64,000 nt of DNA from Cryobacterium algoricola (GTDB lineage: Bacteria; Actinomycetota; Actinomycetes; Actinomycetales; Microbacteriaceae). The stretch is taken from assembly GCF_004402485.1 (NCBI RefSeq), contig NZ_SOFG01000018.1, positions 62,001 to 126,000 of the forward strand, given 5' to 3'. Position 1 is the first letter of the stretch. Each line of letters starts with the position of its first letter. Of the stretch, positions 26,621-35,306 are shown piece after piece. The notes below the pieces were generated by a model. It saw only the letters and a program-made list of their open reading frames with translations. It ran no database searches and was not told where the DNA came from. The position numbers were made by a program, and so were the translations under genes.

Positions 26621-26635
26621 AATTTCCCTGAAATT
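26621..26635. promoter_or_regulatory. Inverted repeat AATTTC-CCT-GAAATT in the divergent GNAT/M20 promoter region
   Basis: The 6-base arms are perfect and lie in unusually AT-rich DNA between the divergent operons. It is a plausible operator for a regulator of both. I could not assign -35/-10 pairs with confidence. Confidence 0.4.
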
Positions 26636-26718
26636 CAAGAACCCTCCCAAGGATAGGTAACATATCTTCTATCAGTTCCCCGAATAGCGCCGAGAGCACC
26701 GCCAGAGGAGATGCCGCC

Positions 26719-27927
26719 ATCACCATCACCGGACCGTCCCTTCCCGACGCCTCCGCACGGGCCCGTGCACTGGCGACCCTCGAGGACTACGTACTGCGCG
26801 AAACGCCGACCGGTGCGGGCGCGGCCATCACGGCGTTCGCGGATGCCCTCGCCGCCCGCTATGTCGGACTCGGCGGCACGGTGGTGCTGCACCGGACACC
26901 GGGAGGCGCCCACCTGGTTGCGGATTTCCCCGGACGCGGCAATGCTGCCGGTGCCGCCCCCGTCCTCCTGATCGGGCATTCCGACACGGTCTGGCCGGTC
27001 GGCACCCTCGCCGGCGACGTGCCGTGGACCAGCGACGGCACCCGGATCACCGGCCCGGGGGTCTACGACATGAAATCCGGACTTGTGGTGATGGAAGAAG
27101 CCCTCGAACTGCTCCGTGCCCAAGCGGATGCCGGCACGGTCGATCACGTGCCGGTGCGCATCATCGTCACGGCAGACGAGGAAATCGGCTCCCCGACCTC
27201 GGGCGCGCTGCTCCTCGCCACGGCCGAAGGCTGTTCCGCGGCCATCGGTTTCGAGTCGCCCCACCCCGACGGCGACCTCAAGGTCGGGCGTCTGGGCAGC
27301 ACCCGCCTCGCTCTCGCCGTGTCCGGCGTCCCCGCCCACGCCGCCCTCGACCCGGAGAAGGGCGTCTCCGCAACCGAGGAGATCATCGACCAGTTGGTGC
27401 GGGTGCGTGACATTGCGGCCAGGGCCACCATCCGCGCCGGTGCACGCCCGGGTGCCCGGGTGCTCTACAACCTCGGATCCATCACGGCCCCGGGCCTGGC
27501 CAACGTCGTAGCGGACAACGCCGCCGCCGTTCTCGGATTCCGCTTCTCCGATCGGGACATCGAGGACGAAGTCCTCGGTGAGATCGAGGCGCTGACCCCC
27601 CTTCGCCCCCGCGCGCAGGTGGCCGTCACGCGTCTGTCCTACCGCCCGGCCTGGCAGCCACGCGCCGCCGACCAGGCTTTGGCCGCCGTCATCTCCGGCT
27701 GCGACGCCGGGCTCGGCGAGGGCGGTCCCGCCAGGCTTCCGCTCGGTGCCCGCCCGGCGGCCGGCGCAGCGGACACCAACCTTCTCGGCGCATCCGACCT
27801 GGCCGTGGTCGACGGCTTCGGGCCTCGCGGCGGCGGAGCGCACGCCCGCAGCGAGCACATCCTGGTCGACTCCCTGTGGGAGCGCATCCGCCTGCTGGCC
27901 GCCGTTCTGACCGGCATTCGCCCCTGA
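26719..27927 (+). CDS. M20-family metallohydrolase (carboxypeptidase/desuccinylase type) with unclear start codon
   Basis: M20 features are complete: 'LLIGHSDTVWP' (metal His, catalytic Asp), 'GPGVYDMKSGLV' (bridging Asp), 'VTADEEIGSP' (catalytic Glu and ligand Glu), dimerisation 'SGVPAHAALDPEKGV' and the C-terminal histidine in 'GGGAHARSEHI'. Homologous sequence ('RALATLEDYVLRETPTGAGA') begins well upstream of the first in-frame GTG (26881), but no ATG, GTG or TTG exists in this frame back to the TGA at 26629. AGAGGAG (26704-26710) is correctly spaced for ATC at 26719, giving 402 residues, the usual length. I therefore place the start there provisionally. In context it could release the free L-amino acid after racemisation. 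Confidence 0.75.
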   Translation: MTITGPSLPDASARARALATLEDYVLRETPTGAGAAITAFADALAARYVGLGGTVVLHRTPGGAHLVADFPGRGNAAGAAPVLLIGHSDTVWPVGTLAGDVPWTSDGTRITGPGVYDMKSGLVVMEEALELLRAQADAGTVDHVPVRIIVTADEEIGSPTSGALLLATAEGCSAAIGFESPHPDGDLKVGRLGSTRLALAVSGVPAHAALDPEKGVSATEEIIDQLVRVRDIAARATIRAGARPGARVLYNLGSITAPGLANVVADNAAAVLGFRFSDRDIEDEVLGEIEALTPLRPRAQVAVTRLSYRPAWQPRAADQALAAVISGCDAGLGEGGPARLPLGARPAAGAADTNLLGASDLAVVDGFGPRGGGAHARSEHILVDSLWERIRLLAAVLTGIRP

Positions 27928-27936
27928 CCGGCGGCC

Positions 27937-27979
27937 GCACGGGCAGACGCACGGGCAGGCGCACGGGCAGGCGCACGGC
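27937..27979. repeat. 12-base tandem repeat after the M20 gene
   Basis: GCACGGGCAGRC is repeated at 27937-27948, 27949-27960 and 27961-27972, with a partial fourth copy to about 27979. It starts ten bases after the M20 stop, and no gene is evident on either strand. Confidence 0.85.
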
Positions 27980-28149
27980 AGTCGCTGGGGCACGGCGGGA
28001 CGCCATGGCCCGAAGTGGGGTACCCGGAAAACTGCCCCGACCCCTACTATTTATCGTATTGCTCCTCACCGGGGGTGACCCTGTATCCGCCAGCACGGAA
28101 CCCGCACTCTCGTAGATGACGGTCGTGCCCGACGTTAGGCGCACTCGGC

Positions 28150-31100
28150 ATGTCCACTCTGCTCTTTCCCGGCGCCCGTGATCGCCTTCGAGCCAGCAGT
28201 ACACCGGCGGTCCTGGCCCGCTCGCTCCTGACCGCCGTCCTGGTGATCGCGGCGATGCCGGTTGTCGCGATCGTGGCACTCTTCGCCCTCAGCCTCGCCG
28301 CCCCCGCACTCGCGGCGACCGGGCCCGGCGCCATCGTGCTCGGGGCAGGCAGCACGGTCCTCCTGTACGGCACTGCCGGGCTCGCCCTGCTCTTCGGGGT
28401 AGTGCTGTCCGGATTCGTGCACGCCGGTGCGCACGCGAAGAACGCCCGCTTGCTCCGGGTTTCGTGGAACCGCACGCTCCGCGCGTTCCCCCGACTGGTA
28501 CTCGCTCTCGCCCTGCTGGTGGTCGCGTTCGTGGCCGCCACCGCGCTCTGGCCATTCATCAGCCTCGCCCTCCTCATCGTGGCCGGTGCACGGTCCGTGC
28601 GCCCGGCCGGGCGCAACCTCGCCGCCGGGAGCGCCGGCCCGCGCGCCCTCTGGTCGCGCGTCACCCCTGGCTCGCGCAGGGCCCTCCTCTGGGCGATCCC
28701 GCTGATACCCGCCCTTGCCGCGCTCGCCCTCCTCGTCGCCGTGTTGCCCGCGAGCCTGGCAACTCCCGGTTCGCTGCGCGAGCTGGTCACCCTGGCGTGG
28801 GCTCGTGTCCGCACCGGGTATCGGGATCTGGGCGCGTTCGCCCTGGTGGCCGGTGTGCTCGCCTCCGCAGCGAGCCTGGGCGGGATATCCGCGGCGATCG
28901 CCCTCGACCCCGCCGACGACGCGGACATCACCGGACCCCTGCTGTCGTCGCTCGCCGTCCTCGTCGTCGCCGTAGTCCTGGTCCAGGTGTGCGTGGGGGC
29001 CGCGGCCGCGATCTTCACCCCTGACGCGACAACGCGAGCCCCCCGGCTTCCGCCGCGCGCGAGCATCCGGTCGATCGGCGCCCTGATGTCGCGGGGGACC
29101 CGGCCCGCCACCGGTCGGGTCGCGATGGTCGTCATCGTCGCGCTGATCACCGTGATCGCACCCCTGCCCGCGTTCGCCCAGAGTGTGACGGGGTCTGCCC
29201 TGCTGACGCCTGCGCTCGCCCTGACCGTGACCGGGGTGGATGCGTCCACCGTCATCACCGCGGAGGTGCGGGTCAGCGCAGAAGACGGTGCCGGTCTCGT
29301 GCAATTCCTGGATGGCACCACGACGCTCGGCGCCCCCGTCGAACTCGTGACAGACCCGGTGGACCCGTCGCGGTTCACCGCCGTTCTCCCCCCGCAGCCG
29401 GTGTTCAGCGCCGGGAGCCATGATCTCAGCTTCGTCTACGCCCCGGTCAGCGCCCTCGTCGCAACGGGCCAGTCCCCGGTGACCGTCTACGTCGTCGGCC
29501 AGACGCCGGCGGCCGTGACGCTGCCGTCTGCACCGCCCACACCGACACCGTCACCGAGCCCGGCACCGACACCGAGCGCGACACCGAGCCCGACACCGAG
29601 CCCGGCACCGACGGGAACCGCGCCGCAACTCCGGGCAGCGACCGTTGCCACGGAAGCGACGGACACCGTCGCGCAGGTCTACAACACCACCGTGATCGGC
29701 GAGTCCCTCGATCTCGGCGTGCAGGTGTCTGCGCCTGCAGCCCCGGCGGGAACCGTCGTGCCCGGCCGGGTGAACGTGTACCAGGGGTCCACCCTGCTCG
29801 GCGAAATCGACCAGTCGCCGGTCGGCGGCTACGTGTCGCTCGTTTCCGACAAGCTCGTTCCCGGACCAGCGACCCTGCGGGTCGAGTACATTCCCGAAGC
29901 CGGTTTCGCGGCATCCGAGTACTTCATCGACGTCACGATCCTGAAGGCGAGGACGTCCTTCAGCGGCCACGTCATCGTTCCGGACAACTACGAGATGACC
30001 TGGGGTGACACCCACACCGTGACCGTCACGGTCCGGTCCGCCGTCGACGAACCGCGAGTCCTGAACGCGATCGTTTCCTCGGGCGGGCAGAACCAGATCG
30101 TGGCGACGGTGCCGTTCACCATCGTGAACGGAGAAGCCACCGTCGTCGCCGATTTCACCCGGCTCCTTCCTGGCGGAACGTCGTACTACACGCTCCAATC
30201 GCCCGCGACGGCGCTCGCCGATGCCGGATCGATCGGCGACTACTTCGCCAAGCAGGTCGACCCTGCGGCGACCGAGACATCCCTCGCCGTCCTGGACGCC
30301 TCCGGATCGCCGACCCAGGGCAACGTGCACGAACCGGTGACGCTCACGGCCCGCGTCGCCTCGCCGTCGTCCTCGTCGACGCCAGCGAGCGGCACGGTCA
30401 GGTTCACCTCGCCCGGCCTCTACCTCGGCGCTCCGGTCGCGGTGAACACGGAGGGCGTGGCGAGCGTCACGTTCACCCCAGACACCCGCCAGCCCTACGA
30501 GGTCACCGCGGAGTACGGCGGCACCGGAGCGACCGGGGCCTACCTGCCCTCGACGTCGACGCCCGTCACCGTAACCCCGGACGGTGCCCTCACCGGCGTG
30601 CCGGACGCCCGCTGGACGGGGGCGCTGACTCTCGTGGACACCCGCCTGACCGTGCGGTACCCGACGTCGGGCAGTCTGGCCGCACCCACCGGAACCGTGA
30701 CGATCCTCGACGCCGCCGGGATGCCCGTCGCCCTCGACCTCGGGTCGGGAACTCTCCAGTCCACGTTCACTCTCAGCGCGGGAGAAGTCACTCTGCCGGT
30801 GCGCGCACCCGTCGGAACGTCGAACTACCGCGTCGTGTACTCCGGGGACCCCGACTACATGCCGCGCACCGATGCGCTTCCCGCTGTCACCGTCACGCCG
30901 CCCATCGTCACGCTCACCGCCGGGACGCCCGGGTACTATTCGGAACCGACCTCGTTCACGGTGCGGGTGAAGGATGTCCCGAGCGGCTTCGTCCAGGGAG
31001 TCACGGTCTATGCGACCGCCGCAGGCGGCCTCCGCACCGTGGTGGGCACCATCAGCGTCGACGCGTCGACAGGAGCGGGCGGCATGCTTGCCCCGCTCAC

Positions 31101-34100
31101 CGGAGTCGGAGCCACCACTCTGACGGCAGAGGCGACCTTCACCCCGGAGAGCGGCGTCGCCCCGGTGTCCTCCGCGCCGCAGACGATCATCGCGCCTGCT
31201 CCGTTCGCACCGGTCGTGACGCTGACCATCGACGCGTCGACGGTGTACTCCGCGACCAACCGCGGCATCAGCGTCACGGTCCAGGCGCTCTCGGCAGGTC
31301 GCGTCGTCACCGTGCCGAGCGGCACCGTCGCGATCATTCGGGACAATGAGGGCGCCCAGATCGGCAGGGTCGTGCTGACGGGGGCGACGGACCCCTCCGG
31401 TTGGGCATACCTGAATCTCGACAGGTCCGGCCTGACCGGGATCACCGCTTCGGTTCCCTACGGCCCATTCGGCGCCATCGAAACGGGCCCGCTGGTCGCC
31501 CTTCCTGTGCCCGAACGGAACAACTACACCTCCCTCAGCGCAACCTCGGTCGTCAGCGGCGGAGTCGTCGCCTTCGACCTACTCGCCACCGTCTCGGGAA
31601 CACCGCTCGACTCCACCCGCAGCGTGACGGTTCTGGCCGAGTTCAACGGCGAGAAGAAGACCGTCGTCCTCACCCGAACCGGTGTCGTGATCGACCATGG
31701 CTGGCTGGGAACGGACGTGACCTTCGCCGGTTCCGTGGACTTCCCGGCGCCGGGCACGGGCTACTTCAACATCCATGTCACGGGCCCCGGCAACGGTGCA
31801 GACGTCGGTGCGATCGACTTCACCGGGGCCGGCGTCTCCGTGGGGCGGCACACGACCACGCTGCTCCCATCGGGCACCTCGACGGCCGTCGGCGGGCATC
31901 CGCTCTCGGTGACGGCCGCCGTGACGGCCGTCGAACCGGGTGGTGCCGCCCCGACCGGAACCGTGACATACACGCTCGCGCCTGCCTGGGTCTCCTGTGA
32001 AGCTCCGGTCGGCGACAGTTGCGTCTTCCCCGGGCCAGCCGTGCGGAGCGGGACGAACACGCTCCGGGCATCCTATGCGGGCGACCACGAGAATTCGCCG
32101 GCCTCCGCCACGATCGACGTGCAGGCCCAAGCGCGCACCGCGACGCTCGCCGTTGACTTCAGCGTCGCCCCGGACCAGTGGATCGTGGGCGAGCCCGTCA
32201 CCGCCACGTGGACCGTGACGACCTCGGCTCGCCCCGCGGCGGGACGGGTGACCGTGCTCGTCTCCGGGGCCGAGATGTGCGACGGAATCGCGCTGGGGGA
32301 CAGGTGCACGTTCACCGTCCCTCCGGCAGGCGCCGGCTGGACCGCAGAGTCCGCGTATCGGGTGGACTTCCACTCCTACGATGATGCCCCTGACCAGTCC
32401 GTCACCGGCCGCGCCGCCGCTCCCAAGCGCTGCTACGTCGTCGACGCGTGGGCGGCTGTGATCGACGTCACAGGCGCGACCGCCTGCACGAGCCAGGGCC
32501 GGCCCGGTGTCCTCTCCGGCAGCACCGTCCGGCTCACGGCCCGCCCCCTCGCCGCAAACTACGTCCTCGCGGGCTGGCAGCTCAATGGCGTCGATGTCGT
32601 GAGCGGCACGGCCGACGGCCTGACTACCTCGATCGTCGTGTCCGGGTCGGGCACGTACAGCTACCGGACGGTCTACGCCCCGAAATGCTTCACCCTCACC
32701 CTGGCGCCCAATAGCCAGATCGCGGCCGGAACCGTGACGAAGGACGACGTCAAGGGCGAGATCCTGGTGGCCACGAAGCCGAACTGCTCTGACCCCGACG
32801 CGCCGACCACCGCCGACCGTGCCGCTCTCAGCGCGGGAAAGCCGCGGTACGCCGTCGGCACGGTCGTAAACCTGCGAACCGAAACCATCGACCACGCGCT
32901 CTACGGGCGCTATGTCGTTGCGGCGTTCGACGGTCTGACCCGCCAGCCGGCCAACCCCGAAACCGACTGGGGCAGCGTCACGATGGACTCCGATCGCACC
33001 GTTTCGGCGACCTTCGCCGTACGGTCCTGCCACGCCTTCGTGCTTGACCAGTCCGCGGGCGGAACCGCGACCATCGTCTCGACGAGCCGCCCCGCATCGA
33101 GCGGTGCCCTCAAACCCGCGACGGGAGCGTGCCGCACCTCCGACGGCACACCGGGATACGTACCCGGAACGGCCGTCGTCATCGAGACCGTTGCAGACAC
33201 CGGATACTCCTTCACGAAGCTCGACCACGGCGACGACAAGCCGAAACCGCAGGACCTCGTGGCCGTTGCCCTCACGACAGAGCCCGCGCCCACCGCGGTG
33301 ACCCGCACAACCGTGCTCGCGGGCACGGACGGTTACGGGTACGCGCACCCCGTGTTCTCGCACAAGGACTGCGTGAGCGTGACGTTGCGGGTCACCGAGA
33401 CGACGGCGGACTACCGGGCCTATGGGTTCAGAAGCGGCCTGACAGTGCACGTCTACGGGGTAGACCCCGAAGCCCCTGTCACCGAGTGCGCAGCCCCCGT
33501 CACTGCGGCGCCAGAAGACCACTTCGGCTTGTACAAGATCCTGTCGACGACGTATTCCGTCGTGTCGTCGGCCACGGTTGTCGTGAACGGACCACGGGAT
33601 CGTGTCCCACGACGGATCACCTGGTCGACGAGCTACGGCGATACAACGATCGCGTCGCGGCCGGTCGGTGGTCCGACTCCGGCAAGTGACCCGGTGATCT
33701 ACTCCTCCGGTGGAGACTACGACGCCGCGAACGGGCCGGGCGTCGACCTGTCCAAACTGCCCGCCGGCGAACGCAGCGTCGTCATAAACACGTCCGACAT
33801 GGACCCGACGTGCGCGGCGCCGACGATCCAGAACCCGTTCGGAGCCCCGTACCAGGTCCGGCTGACCAACAACGAGTGGGGAGCCGTGAAGGTCTGCCGC
33901 GAGGCGAACCAGGCGGCAAGCTTCCAGACGGTCGTGGTGACCGCCGCGGTCTCACAGATTCCCACGCTCCGGCCGGTGTTCTCCTACGCAACCTCGGTGA
34001 ATGCATCCCCTGACGGGCGACGATATTTCGACGACCGTGTGACACTCTCCGGATCCGACACGGCTGCTCTCGAGTACTGCGCCAGGCTCAACCTCACCGT

Positions 34101-35163
34101 GAGGATGCACGAGGACGATGGCACCGTGCGCGTCCTGGGGGAGGGGGAGGCGGCGCAACTGATCCAGGACAACGGCGGATGCGCCCCGATGAACACGCGA
34201 CCGGGGGGTACGGTCACGACCGGGCTCACGGTCGACGCCCAATACCATTACACGATTCTGAACACACCTGCCGTGATGCCCGTGTTGGAAGTCGACGGGA
34301 ACGGGGTGTCCGCACCGGCGGTCCTCGATCTCAAGGTGAATTGCGTGAGCGTCGACGTCGGCGATCGGACGTCCCGGGACGGGAGCACCCCGCCGAACTG
34401 CCCGGGCGGCGGCGGCAACCGGTACCTCAAGGGTTCGATCGTGCAGTTGAACGGCGAGGTGCACGACGACGAGGGCCTCAACGGCTGGGACGGAGGCGTC
34501 GACGAGCAGAACGGCGTCACGGCCTGGATCGTCGCTGAGACCGACCGCTACGGCGCCGTGAGCATCGACTACCCGAGCAAATGGGAGAAGTTCAAGAACG
34601 GCCTCAGCAACTTCACTCAGCGGCTGGTCTCCGGCCTCATCATCGTGGCGACGGGCGTCATCCTGGTCAAGATGATGCTCGCCAAGATGGTCACCCTCGC
34701 GCTGAAGGGAATCGGAAGCCTCGTCGCTCTCGCGGGCGGAGGGGACGGCATGCTGAACGTGATGACCAAGCTCGACAACGCCGTGACCGCGGTGATCAAG
34801 ACGGTCGGCCTGTTCAGCAGCTGCATCAACACGAGTGCGAAGGGAACCGGATCGCTGACGGACATCCCGACCGGAACGCTCGGTGCGAAGGGCGCCACGG
34901 CGACGGACACGGGTCTCAAGGTGGGCAGCTTCGCGGCAGCCCAGGCCGGTAAGTACCTGAACAGCGACGGCACGACCGTGGCAGGGAGTGCCCTGATGGT
35001 CATCGGTTCGGCGCGCACCATGGTCGACCTGTTCGGAAGCAACACGAGCCTCTACGGCAAGAACGCCACCGCGGCCTGGACGTCGATGGGAACGGGACTC
35101 GGCGGGTGCATGACCGAGGGGCTCGATGACAACGCGCACCTGCTGCTGAGCGACCCGAAGTGA
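28150..35163 (+). CDS. Giant multi-domain surface protein: polytopic membrane domain, internal signal peptide, Ig-like and InlB-type repeats
   Basis: The 2337-residue protein opens with a polytopic region of about six hydrophobic helices (residues ~20-300). A signal-peptide-like helix follows (about 320-345) ending 'IAPLPAFAQS', with an AxA cleavage pattern. Then come one beta-rich domain, a PTPSPSP linker (about 465-488) and many bacterial Ig-like modules of about 90-100 residues, each typically containing 'GTVTI' or 'PTGTVT' and ending in 'YxGD'. From about 1420 cysteine-bearing modules resemble divergent InlB B-repeats ('VRLTARPLAANYVLAGW'). Near 2158-2200 lie one or two hydrophobic helices. 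No LPXTG motif is visible. It is probably a cell-surface adhesin or stalk. Flanking genes give no further clue. Confidence 0.8.
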   Translation: MSTLLFPGARDRLRASSTPAVLARSLLTAVLVIAAMPVVAIVALFALSLAAPALAATGPGAIVLGAGSTVLLYGTAGLALLFGVVLSGFVHAGAHAKNARLLRVSWNRTLRAFPRLVLALALLVVAFVAATALWPFISLALLIVAGARSVRPAGRNLAAGSAGPRALWSRVTPGSRRALLWAIPLIPALAALALLVAVLPASLATPGSLRELVTLAWARVRTGYRDLGAFALVAGVLASAASLGGISAAIALDPADDADITGPLLSSLAVLVVAVVLVQVCVGAAAAIFTPDATTRAPRLPPRASIRSIGALMSRGTRPATGRVAMVVIVALITVIAPLPAFAQSVTGSALLTPALALTVTGVDASTVITAEVRVSAEDGAGLVQFLDGTTTLGAPVELVTDPVDPSRFTAVLPPQPVFSAGSHDLSFVYAPVSALVATGQSPVTVYVVGQTPAAVTLPSAPPTPTPSPSPAPTPSATPSPTPSPAPTGTAPQLRAATVATEATDTVAQVYNTTVIGESLDLGVQVSAPAAPAGTVVPGRVNVYQGSTLLGEIDQSPVGGYVSLVSDKLVPGPATLRVEYIPEAGFAASEYFIDVTILKARTSFSGHVIVPDNYEMTWGDTHTVTVTVRSAVDEPRVLNAIVSSGGQNQIVATVPFTIVNGEATVVADFTRLLPGGTSYYTLQSPATALADAGSIGDYFAKQVDPAATETSLAVLDASGSPTQGNVHEPVTLTARVASPSSSSTPASGTVRFTSPGLYLGAPVAVNTEGVASVTFTPDTRQPYEVTAEYGGTGATGAYLPSTSTPVTVTPDGALTGVPDARWTGALTLVDTRLTVRYPTSGSLAAPTGTVTILDAAGMPVALDLGSGTLQSTFTLSAGEVTLPVRAPVGTSNYRVVYSGDPDYMPRTDALPAVTVTPPIVTLTAGTPGYYSEPTSFTVRVKDVPSGFVQGVTVYATAAGGLRTVVGTISVDASTGAGGMLAPLTGVGATTLTAEATFTPESGVAPVSSAPQTIIAPAPFAPVVTLTIDASTVYSATNRGISVTVQALSAGRVVTVPSGTVAIIRDNEGAQIGRVVLTGATDPSGWAYLNLDRSGLTGITASVPYGPFGAIETGPLVALPVPERNNYTSLSATSVVSGGVVAFDLLATVSGTPLDSTRSVTVLAEFNGEKKTVVLTRTGVVIDHGWLGTDVTFAGSVDFPAPGTGYFNIHVTGPGNGADVGAIDFTGAGVSVGRHTTTLLPSGTSTAVGGHPLSVTAAVTAVEPGGAAPTGTVTYTLAPAWVSCEAPVGDSCVFPGPAVRSGTNTLRASYAGDHENSPASATIDVQAQARTATLAVDFSVAPDQWIVGEPVTATWTVTTSARPAAGRVTVLVSGAEMCDGIALGDRCTFTVPPAGAGWTAESAYRVDFHSYDDAPDQSVTGRAAAPKRCYVVDAWAAVIDVTGATACTSQGRPGVLSGSTVRLTARPLAANYVLAGWQLNGVDVVSGTADGLTTSIVVSGSGTYSYRTVYAPKCFTLTLAPNSQIAAGTVTKDDVKGEILVATKPNCSDPDAPTTADRAALSAGKPRYAVGTVVNLRTETIDHALYGRYVVAAFDGLTRQPANPETDWGSVTMDSDRTVSATFAVRSCHAFVLDQSAGGTATIVSTSRPASSGALKPATGACRTSDGTPGYVPGTAVVIETVADTGYSFTKLDHGDDKPKPQDLVAVALTTEPAPTAVTRTTVLAGTDGYGYAHPVFSHKDCVSVTLRVTETTADYRAYGFRSGLTVHVYGVDPEAPVTECAAPVTAAPEDHFGLYKILSTTYSVVSSATVVVNGPRDRVPRRITWSTSYGDTTIASRPVGGPTPASDPVIYSSGGDYDAANGPGVDLSKLPAGERSVVINTSDMDPTCAAPTIQNPFGAPYQVRLTNNEWGAVKVCREANQAASFQTVVVTAAVSQIPTLRPVFSYATSVNASPDGRRYFDDRVTLSGSDTAALEYCARLNLTVRMHEDDGTVRVLGEGEAAQLIQDNGGCAPMNTRPGGTVTTGLTVDAQYHYTILNTPAVMPVLEVDGNGVSAPAVLDLKVNCVSVDVGDRTSRDGSTPPNCPGGGGNRYLKGSIVQLNGEVHDDEGLNGWDGGVDEQNGVTAWIVAETDRYGAVSIDYPSKWEKFKNGLSNFTQRLVSGLIIVATGVILVKMMLAKMVTLALKGIGSLVALAGGGDGMLNVMTKLDNAVTAVIKTVGLFSSCINTSAKGTGSLTDIPTGTLGAKGATATDTGLKVGSFAAAQAGKYLNSDGTTVAGSALMVIGSARTMVDLFGSNTSLYGKNATAAWTSMGTGLGGCMTEGLDDNAHLLLSDPK

Positions 35164-35306
35164 GGGGCCGGCCCTGGCACCGACCCGCACGCTGACCCGC
35201 TCTTCCGGGCACCTGCCTGCGATGCCATACTCGCCTCAAGCGGGGGTGCCGGAAAGCGGTCGGATGAGGGGGTCAGCGGCGTTCGCGCCGGATTGCGGGT
35301 GACTCG

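Noticed and set aside
26711..26971. ATG at 26711 as the start of the M20 hydrolase
   Set aside because: It is in a different frame that stops at 26971, gives a non-homologous Pro/Arg-rich peptide, and directly abuts the ribosome site.
28005..28115. Possible 36-residue secreted or membrane peptide ('MARSGVPGKLPRPLLFIVLL...') upstream of the giant protein
   Set aside because: One hydrophobic run in a short frame without a convincing ribosome site is not enough; it may be leader sequence.
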